A DNA stretch of 64,000 nt from JBJXHN01 sp046233135 (GTDB taxonomy: Bacteria; Pseudomonadota; Alphaproteobacteria; Rhodospirillales; Rhodospirillaceae): contig JBJXHN010000005.1 in the NCBI GenBank assembly GCA_046233135.1, forward strand, positions 372,001 to 436,000. The letters are read 5' to 3'. A program made the translations under genes and the position numbers. The notes beneath the pieces were generated by a model that saw only the letters and a program-made list of their open reading frames with translations, was not told the DNA's origin and searched no databases. Shown one piece after another: positions 26,170-35,453 of the stretch (position 1 is its first letter; the number at the start of each line of letters is the position of its first letter).

Positions 26170-26208
26170 TGCAAGGTGCCTTCTATAAGCCAGGGCGCGG
26201 GCAAACGA

Positions 26209-26237
26209 AAGGGGCCGGACGATCCGTCCGGCCCCTT
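26209..26237 (-). terminator. acs transcription terminator
   Basis: AAGGGGCCGGACG (26209-26221) pairs perfectly with 26225-26237 over a 3-base loop. On the minus strand it follows the acs stop by 20 bp and continues into TTTCG. Strong intrinsic-type hairpin. Confidence 0.75.
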
Positions 26238-26256
26238 CCGCAAACCCGATGCCGGA

Positions 26257-28191
26257 TCAGCCGACCCGGTTGGCGATCAGATCGTCGACCACGGACGGAT
26301 CGGCGAGGGTGGAGGTGTCACCCAGCGCGCCCGTTTCGTTTTCGGCGATCTTGCGCAGGATGCGGCGCATGATCTTGCCCGAGCGGGTCTTCGGCAGGCC
26401 CGGTGCCCACTGGATGGCGTCGGGGCTGGCGATGGGGCCGATTTCCTGGCGGACCCACTTGACCAGTTCCTTGCGCAGGTCTTCGGTTTCCTTCTCGCCG
26501 GCCACCAGGGTGACATAGGCATAGATGCCCTGGCCCTTGATGTCGTGCGGGAAGCCCACCACGGCGGCTTCGGCCACTTTCGGATGCGCCACCAGGGCGG
26601 ATTCGATTTCGGCGGTGCCCATGCGGTGACCGGAGACGTTGATCACGTCGTCCACACGACCGGTGATCCAGTAGTAGCCGTCGGCATCGCGGCGGCAGCC
26701 GTCACCGGTGAAGTAGTAGCCCTTGTAGGTGGTGAAGTAGGTCTGCACGAACCGCTCGTGGTCCCCGTAGACGGTGCGCATCTGGCCGGGCCAGCTGGCG
26801 GCGATGCACAGGTTGCCTTCGGTGGCGCCGGACAGTTCCTGACCTTCGTTGTCCACCAGCACCGGCAAGACGCCGAAGAACGGCTTGGTGGCCGAACCGG
26901 GCTTCAGGTCGGTGGCGCCGGGCAGCGGGGTGATCAGGATGCCGCCGGTTTCGGTCTGCCACCAGGTGTCCACGATGGGGCAGCGGCCATCGCCGACCAC
27001 ATTGTGGTACCAGGTCCAGGCTTCCGGGTTGATGGGCTCGCCCACCGATCCCAGGATCCGCAGGGACGACCGGTCGTGCTTCTTCACCGGCTCTTCGCCT
27101 TCGCGCATCAGGGCGCGGATGGCGGTGGGGGCGGTGTAGAAGATGTTGACCTTGTGCTTGGCGATCACTTGCCAGAAGCGGTCCACGCCCGGGTAGTTCG
27201 GGATGCCTTCGAACATCAGGCTGACCGCGCCGTTGGCCAGCGGGCCATAGACGATGTAGCTGTGGCCGGTGACCCAGCCAACGTCGGCCGTGCACCAGTA
27301 GATTTCACCGTCCTTGTAGTCGAAGACGTATTCGTGGGTCATGGACGCATAGACCATGTACCCGCCGGTGGTGTGCAGCACGCCCTTCGGCTTGCCGGTG
27401 GAGCCGGAGGTGTAAAGGATGAACAGCGGATCTTCGGCGTTCATCTCTTCGGGGGTGCACTCGGCCGGCTGGTCGGCGGTGGCGGCGTCGTACCAGTGGT
27501 CCCGGCCGTCGACCATGGCGATATCGCCGCCGGTGCGCTTGACGACGATGACGTTCTTCACCGACGGGCAGGTTTCCAGGGCCTTGTCGCAGTTCTTCTT
27601 CAGGGGCACCTTGCGGCCGCCGCGCAGGCCCTCGTCGGCGGTGATGACCATCACGCACTCGGAGTCCTGAATGCGGTTGGCCAGGCTGTCCGGAGAAAAG
27701 CCGCCGAAGACGATGGAATGCACCGCGCCGACGCGGGCGCAGGCCAGCATGGCCACCGAGGCTTCGGGGATCATCGGCATGTACAGGCACACCCGGTCGC
27801 CCTTCTTCACGCCCATGGCACGCATGGCGTTGGCGAGCTTGCAGGTGCGCTCATATAGGTCGCGGTAGGTGATGGCGGCGTCTTCGCTGGGATCGTCCCC
27901 TTCCCAAAGAATGGCCGTCTGGTCGCCCCGCTTTTCCAGGTGCCGGTCCAGGCAGTTGACCGACGCGTTCAGCGTGCCGTCGTAGAACCACTTGATGTGC
28001 ACATCATGCGGGTCGTAGCTGACGTCACGAACCTTGGTGTACGGCTTGATCCAGTCGATCCGCTTGCCGTGCTCAGCCCAGAAACCGTCCGGATCATCCA
28101 CGGAGCGCTGGTACATTTCGTCATAGCGCGCCTTATCCGCGAGGGCGTTCTTGGCGATCGCCTCCGGGACCGGAAAGATTTCTTCAGACAT
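26257..28191 (-). CDS. acsA: Acetyl-coenzyme A synthetase
   Basis: 644 residues, the usual length. It activates acetate with ATP and CoA to acetyl-CoA. Motifs in order: the N-terminal WFYDGTLNASVNCLDRHL, the AMP-binding P-loop YTSGSTGKPKG, WWQTETGG, the hinge region TGDGCRRDADGYYWITGR, and the C-terminal TRSGKIMRR whose lysine is the classic acetylation site controlled by protein acetyltransferase and sirtuin deacetylase. GGGAGA lies about 7 bases upstream of the ATG. It is on the same strand as the small Rieske gene, 85 bp downstream of it. Confidence 0.97.
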   Translation of the reverse strand: MSEEIFPVPEAIAKNALADKARYDEMYQRSVDDPDGFWAEHGKRIDWIKPYTKVRDVSYDPHDVHIKWFYDGTLNASVNCLDRHLEKRGDQTAILWEGDDPSEDAAITYRDLYERTCKLANAMRAMGVKKGDRVCLYMPMIPEASVAMLACARVGAVHSIVFGGFSPDSLANRIQDSECVMVITADEGLRGGRKVPLKKNCDKALETCPSVKNVIVVKRTGGDIAMVDGRDHWYDAATADQPAECTPEEMNAEDPLFILYTSGSTGKPKGVLHTTGGYMVYASMTHEYVFDYKDGEIYWCTADVGWVTGHSYIVYGPLANGAVSLMFEGIPNYPGVDRFWQVIAKHKVNIFYTAPTAIRALMREGEEPVKKHDRSSLRILGSVGEPINPEAWTWYHNVVGDGRCPIVDTWWQTETGGILITPLPGATDLKPGSATKPFFGVLPVLVDNEGQELSGATEGNLCIAASWPGQMRTVYGDHERFVQTYFTTYKGYYFTGDGCRRDADGYYWITGRVDDVINVSGHRMGTAEIESALVAHPKVAEAAVVGFPHDIKGQGIYAYVTLVAGEKETEDLRKELVKWVRQEIGPIASPDAIQWAPGLPKTRSGKIMRRILRKIAENETGALGDTSTLADPSVVDDLIANRVG

Positions 28192-28276
28192 CTCAACTCT
28201 CCCCTGAGTGGTTAATGTAGTGTCATGTGCCTTTTTATTGTTTGCGGGTGCACATTAGAAAACCCGCAGGCAGCTG

Positions 28277-28630
28277 TCATGTGGATTCGGCGAACACCCT
28301 CTCCCCGTCCACAGACACGGCGAAGGGCTCCAGCCGCTTGCCGCGGCAGGGGCCTTCGATGCACAGGCCGTCAGCAATCTCGAACACCGCCCCGTGGGTG
28401 GCGCACTGGATGTAACGGCGTGTCAGGTCGAAAAAATCGTCGGGCATGAAGTCCAGCGGGATGCCGTTGTGGGGGCAGCGGTTGACATAGCCCCGCACCT
28501 GCTTGCCTTTGCGGACCACAAGCATTTTCACCGGCAAACCGTCTTCGTCGGAAAGCAGAAATCCCTTCGCGCCCGGATCGCCGATGGCGTCCAGGGAACA
28601 CAGCTCGGTGCGCTTCCCCGCCGCCCTCAC
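28277..28630 (-). CDS. Small Rieske [2Fe-2S] protein
   Basis: 117 residues and soluble. Rieske cluster motifs are CPH (C52, H54) and CATH (C76, H79), the two halves of the CxH...CxxH ligand set, with PLDFMPDDFF between them. The likely start is a GTG at 28630 that overlaps the stop of the EVE gene (GTGA), with a GGGGGG stretch upstream; no ATG is available in a sensible place. The size and sequence (RYIQCATHGAVFEIADGLC) match stand-alone Rieske ferredoxins of unknown partner. Translational coupling with the EVE gene implies one operon. Confidence 0.85.
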   Translation of the reverse strand: MRAAGKRTELCSLDAIGDPGAKGFLLSDEDGLPVKMLVVRKGKQVRGYVNRCPHNGIPLDFMPDDFFDLTRRYIQCATHGAVFEIADGLCIEGPCRGKRLEPFAVSVDGERVFAEST

Positions 28631-29034
28631 AGGCCCCCCATGGTGCAGATCAGCCCCCAGGCCTCGTCGTCCACCGGCTGGACGGACAGGCGGGACTGCT
28701 TGATCAGCGGCAAGTGGGCAAGCCGCTCGTCCTGCTTGACGTCGGCCAGGGTGACCGGGCGGGGCAGCGGCTTGACCGCCCTGAAATCCACCATGCCGAA
28801 GCGGCCCGACGCGTCGGTATGGTCGGGGTAGTATTCCCGCACCACCTCGACGATGCCGACGATCCGCTTCTCGTTGACGGAATGGTAGAAAAAGGCCTGA
28901 TCGCCGAGGCGCATCGCCTTCATGTTGTTGGACGCCTGGTAATTGCGGACGCCGTCCCAGTGCTCCACGCCCTTGGCCACCTGATCGTCCCACGACCAGG
29001 TGCCGGGCTCGCTTTTGACCAGCCAGTAGGCCAT
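28627..29034 (-). CDS. EVE domain protein
   Basis: 135 residues spanning one EVE domain, a PUA-like fold thought to recognise modified bases in nucleic acids (human THYN1 relative). Characteristic strings are MAYWLVKSEPGTWSWDD at the N-terminus, WDGVRNYQASNNMK and GDQAFFYHS. The ATG at 29034 begins at the conserved family start. It is 11 bp after the YciI gene and overlaps the Rieske gene, so the three small genes form a minus-strand operon. Confidence 0.92.
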   Translation of the reverse strand: MAYWLVKSEPGTWSWDDQVAKGVEHWDGVRNYQASNNMKAMRLGDQAFFYHSVNEKRIVGIVEVVREYYPDHTDASGRFGMVDFRAVKPLPRPVTLADVKQDERLAHLPLIKQSRLSVQPVDDEAWGLICTMGGL

Positions 29035-29045
29035 GGCGGGATCCC

Positions 29046-29336
29046 CTAGCCGGCCAGAGTGCCGAGCACCAGCTTGTAGGGGCGGATGATCGTGGTTTCG
29101 AACAGGCCGGCCTGGGCATAGGGGTCGGCGGCGCAAATCGCCTGAACCGCATCGCGCGAATCCGCATCGATCAGCAGAAGGCTGCCGACCATCTGGGTGC
29201 CGTCGTCGGACAACAGGGGACCGGCTGCCTTCAGGGTGTCGCCCAGGGCCTTCAGATTGGCCAGGTGGGCATCGCGGTTGGCGGCGCGCACGTGGGCGTG
29301 GCCCGGTTTGTCCAGGCAGTGGACGGCAAAGAGCAT
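29046..29336 (-). CDS. YciI-like protein
   Basis: 96 residues of the YCII family, a ferredoxin-like dimeric fold. It starts MLFAVHCLDKPGH, and contains the typical His and Asp (HLANLKAL, LLSDDG, IDADSRDA) and the ending PYAQAGLFETTIIRPYKLVLG. Family members have been linked to dehydrochlorination and other small reactions, but this group's role is not known. AGAGGAA precedes the ATG. First gene of the YciI-EVE-Rieske cluster; the 167 bp upstream up to gpsA should hold its promoter. Confidence 0.9.
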   Translation of the reverse strand: MLFAVHCLDKPGHAHVRAANRDAHLANLKALGDTLKAAGPLLSDDGTQMVGSLLLIDADSRDAVQAICAADPYAQAGLFETTIIRPYKLVLGTLAG

Positions 29337-29503
29337 GACGTTTCCTCTAACTCTTATCAGACCTGTCGGTAGGGTGATGCTTGTACAGCATTCGTCTTGG
29401 TTGTTTTTCAGGCGTTGCGGGCGGCAGAATAACAGCACACCCCGCGCTGCAAAAGGGGGCGAGACGCAAAGCTGCGTTTTCCTGCCTTAAATGCGCAATA
29501 ATC

Positions 29504-30583
29504 TTAGGGGGCAGGCGGCAAGGGGTGAGCGGGTCCGCCATTTTCCACGCTATCGGCGGGTCTGTCATAGACCGCTCCCGTGTCCTGTTCGCTTCTGAGA
29601 GGACGTGACAGCAGGGACTCCACGGCGGTGGCGGTGTCGAAGCGGCCGGCGAGCACGCCATCGACGGCGGCGCAGATGGGCAGGTCGACGGACAGGCGCC
29701 GGGCCAGGGCCATCACGGCGGCGGCGCTATGCACGCCTTCCGCGACACTGCGGCGCGACTCCATCACCTCGGCCAGGGTGCGGCCCTGTCCCAGGGCATG
29801 TCCCAGCGAGAAATTGCGGGACTGCATCGACGTGGCGGTCAGGATCAGGTCCCCCAACCCCGACAGCCCGGCCAGGGTGTCGGGGCGCGCGCCCAGGGCC
29901 AGGGCCAGCCGGCTGATCTCCGCCAGCCCCCGGGTGACCAGGGCGGCCCGGGCGTTGTCCCCCAGGCCCAGCCCCTCGACGATGCCGCACGCGATGGCCA
30001 GCACGTTCTTCACCGCTCCGCCGATTTGTGCCCCGACCAGATCATCGCTGGCATAGGGCCGGAAGCTGCGGGTGCCCAGGGCGGTGACCAGCTCTGCGGC
30101 GAGGGCGGCATCGGCACAAGCCAGGGTGATGGCGGCGGGCCGTCCTTCTGCCACTTCCTTGGCGAAGGTCGGACCGGACAGGATGGCCAGCGGCATGCCG
30201 GGCAGGACTTCTGCGGCGACTTCGGTCATCAGCGCGCCGCTGCCCTGCTCGATTCCCTTGGCGCAGATCACCGCCGGCGCCCGGTCCGGCCACAGGGGCG
30301 CGGCCCGGCCGAGAACGGCACGCAGGGCCTGGGCGGGGCAGACCATCAGCACCGCGTCGGCCTCGGCCATGGCTTCGCCCAGATCGGCGGTGCATTGGAT
30401 CGCCGGGTCCAGCGGGACGCCGGGCAGGTAGGCGGGATTGGCGTGGGTTTCCGTGACGGTGCGGGCGATCTCGGGCGTTCGCGCCCACATGCGCACGCTG
30501 CGGCCCGCCCGCCGGCAGGTCTGGGCCAGCGCCGTACCCCAGGCGCCGCTGCCGATAACGGTGATGCGGTCGATGGCGGACAT
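29504..30583 (-). CDS. gpsA: Glycerol-3-phosphate dehydrogenase [NAD(P)+]
   Basis: 359 residues. It reduces dihydroxyacetone phosphate to sn-glycerol 3-phosphate for phospholipid synthesis. Visible are the Rossmann loop VIGSGAWGTALA, AKGIEQGSG, LSGPTFAKEVAEG, the catalytic-lysine region GGAVKNVLAIACGIVEGLGLGDN and GLGDLILTATS. The ATG at 30583 follows GAGGAGA. It lies 53 bp downstream of tsaD, a common alphaproteobacterial arrangement. The C-terminal tail (about 25 residues, proline-rich) is slightly longer than usual. Confidence 0.96.
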   Translation of the reverse strand: MSAIDRITVIGSGAWGTALAQTCRRAGRSVRMWARTPEIARTVTETHANPAYLPGVPLDPAIQCTADLGEAMAEADAVLMVCPAQALRAVLGRAAPLWPDRAPAVICAKGIEQGSGALMTEVAAEVLPGMPLAILSGPTFAKEVAEGRPAAITLACADAALAAELVTALGTRSFRPYASDDLVGAQIGGAVKNVLAIACGIVEGLGLGDNARAALVTRGLAEISRLALALGARPDTLAGLSGLGDLILTATSMQSRNFSLGHALGQGRTLAEVMESRRSVAEGVHSAAAVMALARRLSVDLPICAAVDGVLAGRFDTATAVESLLSRPLRSEQDTGAVYDRPADSVENGGPAHPLPPAP

Positions 30584-30636
30584 GCGAAGGTCTCCTCGGA
30601 TCGGAAAGGCAGGGGATCGGAACGGGCAGGCGGTGG

Positions 30637-31761
30637 TCAGGCCTTGACCCGGCCCGCGCCCTTGGCCGGGGCGGCGTCGGGATCCAGGGGCCAGCGGGGA
30701 CGGGGCTTGATCTCCAGGGAATCGGTCAGCCCCAGGCGCAGCTTTTCCAGCCCGGCCCAGGCGATCATGGCCGCATTGTCGGTGCACAGCGCCAGCGGCG
30801 GCGCGACGAAGGGACTGCCGGCCTCGGCAGCGCAGGCATCCAGGGCGGCCCTCAGGATACTATTGGCGGCGACCCCGCCGGCGACGACCAGCGGGCGGCC
30901 GGGGCCGTGCCGCTCGGCCATCAGCGCCAGGGCGCGGCGGGTGCGGTCCACCAGACAGTCGGCGACGGCGGCCTGGAAGGCGGCGCACAGGTCGGCGATC
31001 GCATCGTCCTCCAGGGGACCGGGAGGCAGCTTCTCCACGGTCTGGCGGACGGCGGTCTTGAGGCCGGAGAAGGAGAGGTCGAGCCCGGGCCGGCCGACCA
31101 TCGGGCGGGGCAGGGGAAAGCGCCGGGGATCGCCGGCACGGGCGGCCCGCTCCACCGCCGGGCCGCCGGGATAGCCCAGGCCCAGCATCTTGGCCACCTT
31201 GTCGAAAGCCTCGCCGGCGGCGTCGTCGATGGTGGTGCCCAGGCGGCGATAGCGGCCGACTCCAAGCACCTCCAGCAGCTGGCAATGGCCCCCGGAGGCG
31301 AGCAGCAGCAGGTAGGGAAAGGCCAGGCCATGGGTCAGGCGGACGGTCAGGGCATGGCCTTCCAGGTGATTGACGGCCAGGAAGGGCTTGCCGGTCACTT
31401 GGGCGATGGCCTTGGCGGTCATGACGCCGACGATCACCCCGCCGATCAGCCCGGGACCGGCGGTGGCGGCGATGCCGTCCAGCTCGTCGACGGTCATCCC
31501 GGCGTCGTCCAGGGCGCGGGCCACCAGCCCGTCCAGATGGTCGAGGTGGGAGCGGGCGGCAATCTCCGGCACCACGCCGCCATAGGGGGTATGGTCCGCC
31601 ACCTGGGACAGCAGCGCCTGTGACAGAATGACGCCGCCAACGGTGCCAGCCGAAAGCCCCGGTTTATCGGCTGTCACGCAGGGGGCATCCTCCGCCGTCC
31701 ATGGGCGGACGATGGCGGCGGCGGTTTCATCACAACTGGTTTCGATCCCCAGGACCCGCAT
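30637..31761 (-). CDS. tsaD: tRNA threonylcarbamoyladenosine transferase TsaD
   Basis: 374 residues. With TsaB and TsaE it transfers the threonylcarbamoyl group to A37 of ANN-decoding tRNAs. Signatures: LGIETSCDETAAA at the start, the metal-binding HLEGH in VNHLEGHALTV, ASGGHCQLL, and VAGGVAANSILR near the C-terminus. The ATG at 31761 is the conserved start; the frame is open further upstream into hemC territory without support. It is divergent from hemC with only 57 bp between start codons, so the promoters overlap. Confidence 0.96.
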   Translation of the reverse strand: MRVLGIETSCDETAAAIVRPWTAEDAPCVTADKPGLSAGTVGGVILSQALLSQVADHTPYGGVVPEIAARSHLDHLDGLVARALDDAGMTVDELDGIAATAGPGLIGGVIVGVMTAKAIAQVTGKPFLAVNHLEGHALTVRLTHGLAFPYLLLLASGGHCQLLEVLGVGRYRRLGTTIDDAAGEAFDKVAKMLGLGYPGGPAVERAARAGDPRRFPLPRPMVGRPGLDLSFSGLKTAVRQTVEKLPPGPLEDDAIADLCAAFQAAVADCLVDRTRRALALMAERHGPGRPLVVAGGVAANSILRAALDACAAEAGSPFVAPPLALCTDNAAMIAWAGLEKLRLGLTDSLEIKPRPRWPLDPDAAPAKGAGRVKA

Positions 31762-31818
31762 GATCGGTGCGTTTTCCTCTTTGCATGGGCGGCAGGCAGC
31801 CTCTACAACACCTGCACC

Positions 31819-32763
31819 ATGGCGACCATACCCAAATTGCGACTCGGTACCCGCGGTAGCCCCCTTGCCCTCGCCCAGGCTCATTTGGTGCGGGACTTGC
31901 TTGCGCGCGCCCACCCGGCCCTTGCCGAGGAAAACGCCATTGCCATCGAGGTCATCAAGACCACCGGCGATGTCGTCCTCGATCGCCCGCTCTCCGAGAT
32001 CGGAGGGAAGGGCCTGTTCACCAAAGAAATCGACGAGGCCATGCTCGATGGCCGGGTCGATCTCGCGGTCCACTCCATGAAGGACGTGGCGACCGTGCTG
32101 CCGGACGGCATCGTCCTGCCCTGCATGCTGCCGCGCGAGGATGTGCGCGACGCGGTGATGGGCCGGGACTATCCGGACCTGGCGAGCTTGCCCGCGGGAG
32201 CGGTGGTCGGCACCGCCTCGTTACGGCGGGGTGCCCAAGTGCTGGCGTTGCGGCCCGACGTCAAGGTGGTGCCTTTCCGCGGCAACGTCCAGACCCGCTT
32301 GGCCAAGCTGCAGCGGGGGGAAGTGGATGTGACCCTGCTGGCCATGGCCGGTCTCAACCGTCTGGGCCTGACCGAGGTGGCCACCGCCGTGCTGGAGCCG
32401 GAACGGATGCTGCCGGCCGTGGGCCAGGGGGCCATCGGTGTCACCTGCCGCGCTGACGATGCCCAGGCGCATGCATGGCTGGCACCGCTGAATAACGACC
32501 CCACATATCATTGTGTAGCCATGGAACGCGCGTTCCTGCGGCGGCTGGACGGTTCGTGCCGGACACCCATCGCGGGTCTCGCCCGGCTGGATCTCACCGG
32601 CCGCGTGTCTTTCCATGGCATGATCATCCGTCCCGATGGTAAGGTTATTCACCAAACCAAGCGGGAAGGCAGTGTCTCCGAGGCGGTTGCCCTGGGGGAT
32701 GATGCCGGGGCGGAACTTCTCGCCATGGCCGGTCCGGGGTTCTTCCAGGTCGGCCAATCCTGA
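31819..32763 (+). CDS. hemC: Porphobilinogen deaminase (hydroxymethylbilane synthase)
   Basis: 314 residues. It polymerises four porphobilinogens into hydroxymethylbilane. Motifs: LRLGTRGSPLALAQ at the N-terminus, GGKGLFTKEI, SMKDV with the catalytic aspartate region, LRRGAQ, and the dipyrromethane-anchoring cysteine C247 in DGSCRTP. It heads the cluster hemC-hemD/mic60-hemY, the conserved alphaproteobacterial order, 44 bp before the next gene. Confidence 0.96.
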   Translation: MATIPKLRLGTRGSPLALAQAHLVRDLLARAHPALAEENAIAIEVIKTTGDVVLDRPLSEIGGKGLFTKEIDEAMLDGRVDLAVHSMKDVATVLPDGIVLPCMLPREDVRDAVMGRDYPDLASLPAGAVVGTASLRRGAQVLALRPDVKVVPFRGNVQTRLAKLQRGEVDVTLLAMAGLNRLGLTEVATAVLEPERMLPAVGQGAIGVTCRADDAQAHAWLAPLNNDPTYHCVAMERAFLRRLDGSCRTPIAGLARLDLTGRVSFHGMIIRPDGKVIHQTKREGSVSEAVALGDDAGAELLAMAGPGFFQVGQS

Positions 32764-32807
32764 CTGTCCCCGGGCCGGGCAACCGGCCCAATCCTTGACC
32801 GGAAGGC

Positions 32808-35450
32808 ATGCGCGCGCTCATCACTCGTCCCGAAGAGGATGCCGACAGCCTCGTGGAGCCCCTGAGGGACCGCGGCGTTGATGTATTCCTGGAACCCCTG
32901 CTGGTCATCCTTCCGTCCGCCGGCCCGGCGGTGGATCCCACCGGCATGCAGGGGGTGTTGTTCACCAGTGCGAACGGCGTGCGCGCCTTTGCCGCAGCAT
33001 CCGATATCCGGCACCTGCCGGCCTGGTGTGTCGGCGATGCCACCGCCCGTACGGCCAGAGGCGTCGGATTTTCCACGGTTCATACGGCCCAGGGGGACGT
33101 TGCCGCTCTGGCCGCCCTGGTCCGCGACTCGACGGATCCGCATGCCGGCGGATTTATCCACGCCGCCGGCACGGCCGTAGCCGGGGACCTGTCCGGCCAG
33201 CTGGAGCCCCATGGCTATACCGTCCGCCGGTTGCAGCTTTACGAAGCGCGGCCGGCCGCCCGATTCTCCGCCGACCTGCGCCGGGTCCTGGCGAATGGCG
33301 AGATCGGGATGGTGGTCCTCTATTCGCCGCGCACGGCCGCGACCTTCGCCAAACTGGTCCATAAGGACAAATTGGAAGCCGCGGTTGCCGGTGTGGTGGC
33401 TTATGTTCTCAGTCCCGCTGTCGCCCAGGCCCTGACGGGTCTGACGTTGGCGGAGGTACGGGTGGCGCCGTCGCCCAATCAGGCGGCCTTGCTCGAGCTG
33501 TTCGACAAGGACCGCGTAGCGGGTATTCTGCCCGTTCCGTCGCCAATGACCAATCGAGGGGGAAGACCGGTCATGACCGATCAATCCAAGGAAGACGAAA
33601 CCAAAACGGGAACCGACCCGGCAACCGCCGCGCCGGCCGCCGCCGGTCCGGACAAGCCGAAAAAGGATCCGGAAAGCGAGGGGACGTCCTCCACGGACAA
33701 GCCCGAGGATTCGGTGTCACCGGAGGCATCCGGTGAGTCGACCCCCGATTCCGCCACAGACTCTGCCCCGGAGTCCAACGGGGACGATGGCGCCAAGGAT
33801 GAAAAGGCCGGGACCGACGGAAAGCCCGGTCCCTGGGGGGCGGGTAAGGACGGCGACTCGGCCGATGCCGACCCGACCACCGAAGCGGCCGAAGAGACCG
33901 AAGGCGCCTACGGCGGCTCCAAGGGTTCGGCGCCAGTGCCGGCGAACGGGCATGGGGCGGAAGCCGAATCCAAGAATGGCGGCGGCGGCGGCGGGGGCTT
34001 CGCCCTTATCCTGGTGCTGGTGATCGTGGCCGGTCTGGTGGGGGCTTATCCCTGGTGGCGGCCGATGATTCCCGAACCCTGGCGCGGCTATCTGCCGCTG
34101 CCGCCGCCGGTGGAAGGCGAGCGGGAAGTGACGGAAATGCGCGGGATGATCGACGGCCTGCGCGGTCGTGTCGAAGCCTGGGATGCGGATATCTCCAGCC
34201 TGAAGACCGATCTGGAAGAAACCCGCGCGTCGGTGGCCGATCTTCAGGCGCGCATCACCGAAGCCGCCGAGGCCGCCTCGTCCGCCGGGGAACAGGCCGC
34301 CCAGGCCCGCGAGGAAGCCTCCCAGGCACGGACCCAGGCCGGCAACGCCGCCCAGGCGGCCAATGCGGCCCGTCAGGCAGCGGTGGCAGCTTCGGGGGGG
34401 GCGATGGAAGATCTGCCCGCGCCGATGCCCGTCCCGCAGGTGGATCCGGCGCTGGAAGGCAATGTCGCTGCTCTGCAAGAACGCCTGGGCGCGCTGGCCG
34501 AGCGGTTGGAGTCGCTGCCCCGGGCGCCCGAGCTGGCGGCGGACGAGCAGCCGCAGGTGCTGCGCTCCGACCTCAGCGCCACTCAGGAAACCGTCGCCGA
34601 TGCCCAGGACCGCATCGACGAGTTGAGCAAGCAGATGCGCGACTTGGTCGAGGATGCGGTGGAGCCCTCCACGGTGCTGACCCTGAGTGATCGGGTGAAC
34701 GCGGTGGAGGCCCTGGCCCGGCAGACCAACACCAACCGCAACACGGCCCTGGCGCTGATGCTGGCCGTCGGCCAGTTGCGCGAAACCGCTGGCCAGGGCG
34801 AGCCGTTCGAAGCACCGCTGCGCACGGTCGCGGCCATCGGCAAGGACAGTGCGGATATCCAGTCCGCCGTCGAAGCCCTGCTGCCCATGGCCGGCAAGGG
34901 TGTTGCCACCCGCGCTCAATTGCGTGTCCGCTTCGAGGAAACCGCCCGTGCGGTCTCCAAGGCGGCCCTGGCGCCGGAAGGCGAAGGCTGGGTGGACCGC
35001 ACCCTGGCGGCGCTGACCAGCGTGGTCACGGTGCGGCGCACGGAAAAGGACGGCTCGGAGACTCTGGAAGGCTCGCTGGCCAAGCTGGCCCGCGCCGAGC
35101 GGCTGGTGATGGACAACGATCTGGTCGGTGCGGTGGCCGTGTTGGACCAGCTGGAAGGCGATCCCGCTGAGGCCGCCGCCCCCTGGCTGAACGCGGCCAA
35201 GGCCCGTCTGGCGGTCGAGGACGGCCTGTCCGGTCTGACCACCCAGGCCCTGGCCCGCATGGCGGCGCAGGATGCGTCCGCCGCTGCCGCCAAGGCCGTG
35301 CGGGACGCGGGTGCCGAAGACGACGCTCCGGCGGCGGCTGAAGAACCGGTGCATGAGGACGTCGCTCCGGCGCAGGGCGATGCGCCCTCCCATGGGGAGG
35401 CTCCCTCCCTGCCCACGAATGGACATGCCACCACCGGCACGGAGGGCTGA
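32808..35450 (+). CDS. hemD: Fusion of uroporphyrinogen-III synthase (HemD) with a mitofilin/Mic60-like membrane protein
   Basis: One open frame of 880 codons. Residues 1-240 are HemD: MRALITRPEEDADSL, VLFTSANGVRAF, LYEARPA and VVLYSPRTA. Residues from about 256 are the alphaproteobacterial Mic60 homologue (COG4223): an acidic low-complexity stretch, one membrane segment at about 397-417, an alanine-rich coiled coil (about 435-640) and a mitofilin-like C-terminal domain. These are normally two genes. GGGGGA followed by ATG at 33573 (codon 256) could start a separate 625-residue Mic60 protein inside the frame, so both fused and free forms are possible. Mic60 proteins shape inner membranes, and their link to heme genes is conserved but not explained. 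The next gene starts 3 bp after the stop. Confidence 0.88.
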   Translation: MRALITRPEEDADSLVEPLRDRGVDVFLEPLLVILPSAGPAVDPTGMQGVLFTSANGVRAFAAASDIRHLPAWCVGDATARTARGVGFSTVHTAQGDVAALAALVRDSTDPHAGGFIHAAGTAVAGDLSGQLEPHGYTVRRLQLYEARPAARFSADLRRVLANGEIGMVVLYSPRTAATFAKLVHKDKLEAAVAGVVAYVLSPAVAQALTGLTLAEVRVAPSPNQAALLELFDKDRVAGILPVPSPMTNRGGRPVMTDQSKEDETKTGTDPATAAPAAAGPDKPKKDPESEGTSSTDKPEDSVSPEASGESTPDSATDSAPESNGDDGAKDEKAGTDGKPGPWGAGKDGDSADADPTTEAAEETEGAYGGSKGSAPVPANGHGAEAESKNGGGGGGGFALILVLVIVAGLVGAYPWWRPMIPEPWRGYLPLPPPVEGEREVTEMRGMIDGLRGRVEAWDADISSLKTDLEETRASVADLQARITEAAEAASSAGEQAAQAREEASQARTQAGNAAQAANAARQAAVAASGGAMEDLPAPMPVPQVDPALEGNVAALQERLGALAERLESLPRAPELAADEQPQVLRSDLSATQETVADAQDRIDELSKQMRDLVEDAVEPSTVLTLSDRVNAVEALARQTNTNRNTALALMLAVGQLRETAGQGEPFEAPLRTVAAIGKDSADIQSAVEALLPMAGKGVATRAQLRVRFEETARAVSKAALAPEGEGWVDRTLAALTSVVTVRRTEKDGSETLEGSLAKLARAERLVMDNDLVGAVAVLDQLEGDPAEAAAPWLNAAKARLAVEDGLSGLTTQALARMAAQDASAAAAKAVRDAGAEDDAPAAAEEPVHEDVAPAQGDAPSHGEAPSLPTNGHATTGTEG

Positions 35451-35453
35451 TCG

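Noticed and set aside
28243..28270. Terminator after the small Rieske gene
   Set aside because: TGCGGGT/ACCCGCA can pair, but the minus-strand reading continues into A-rich sequence rather than a T run.
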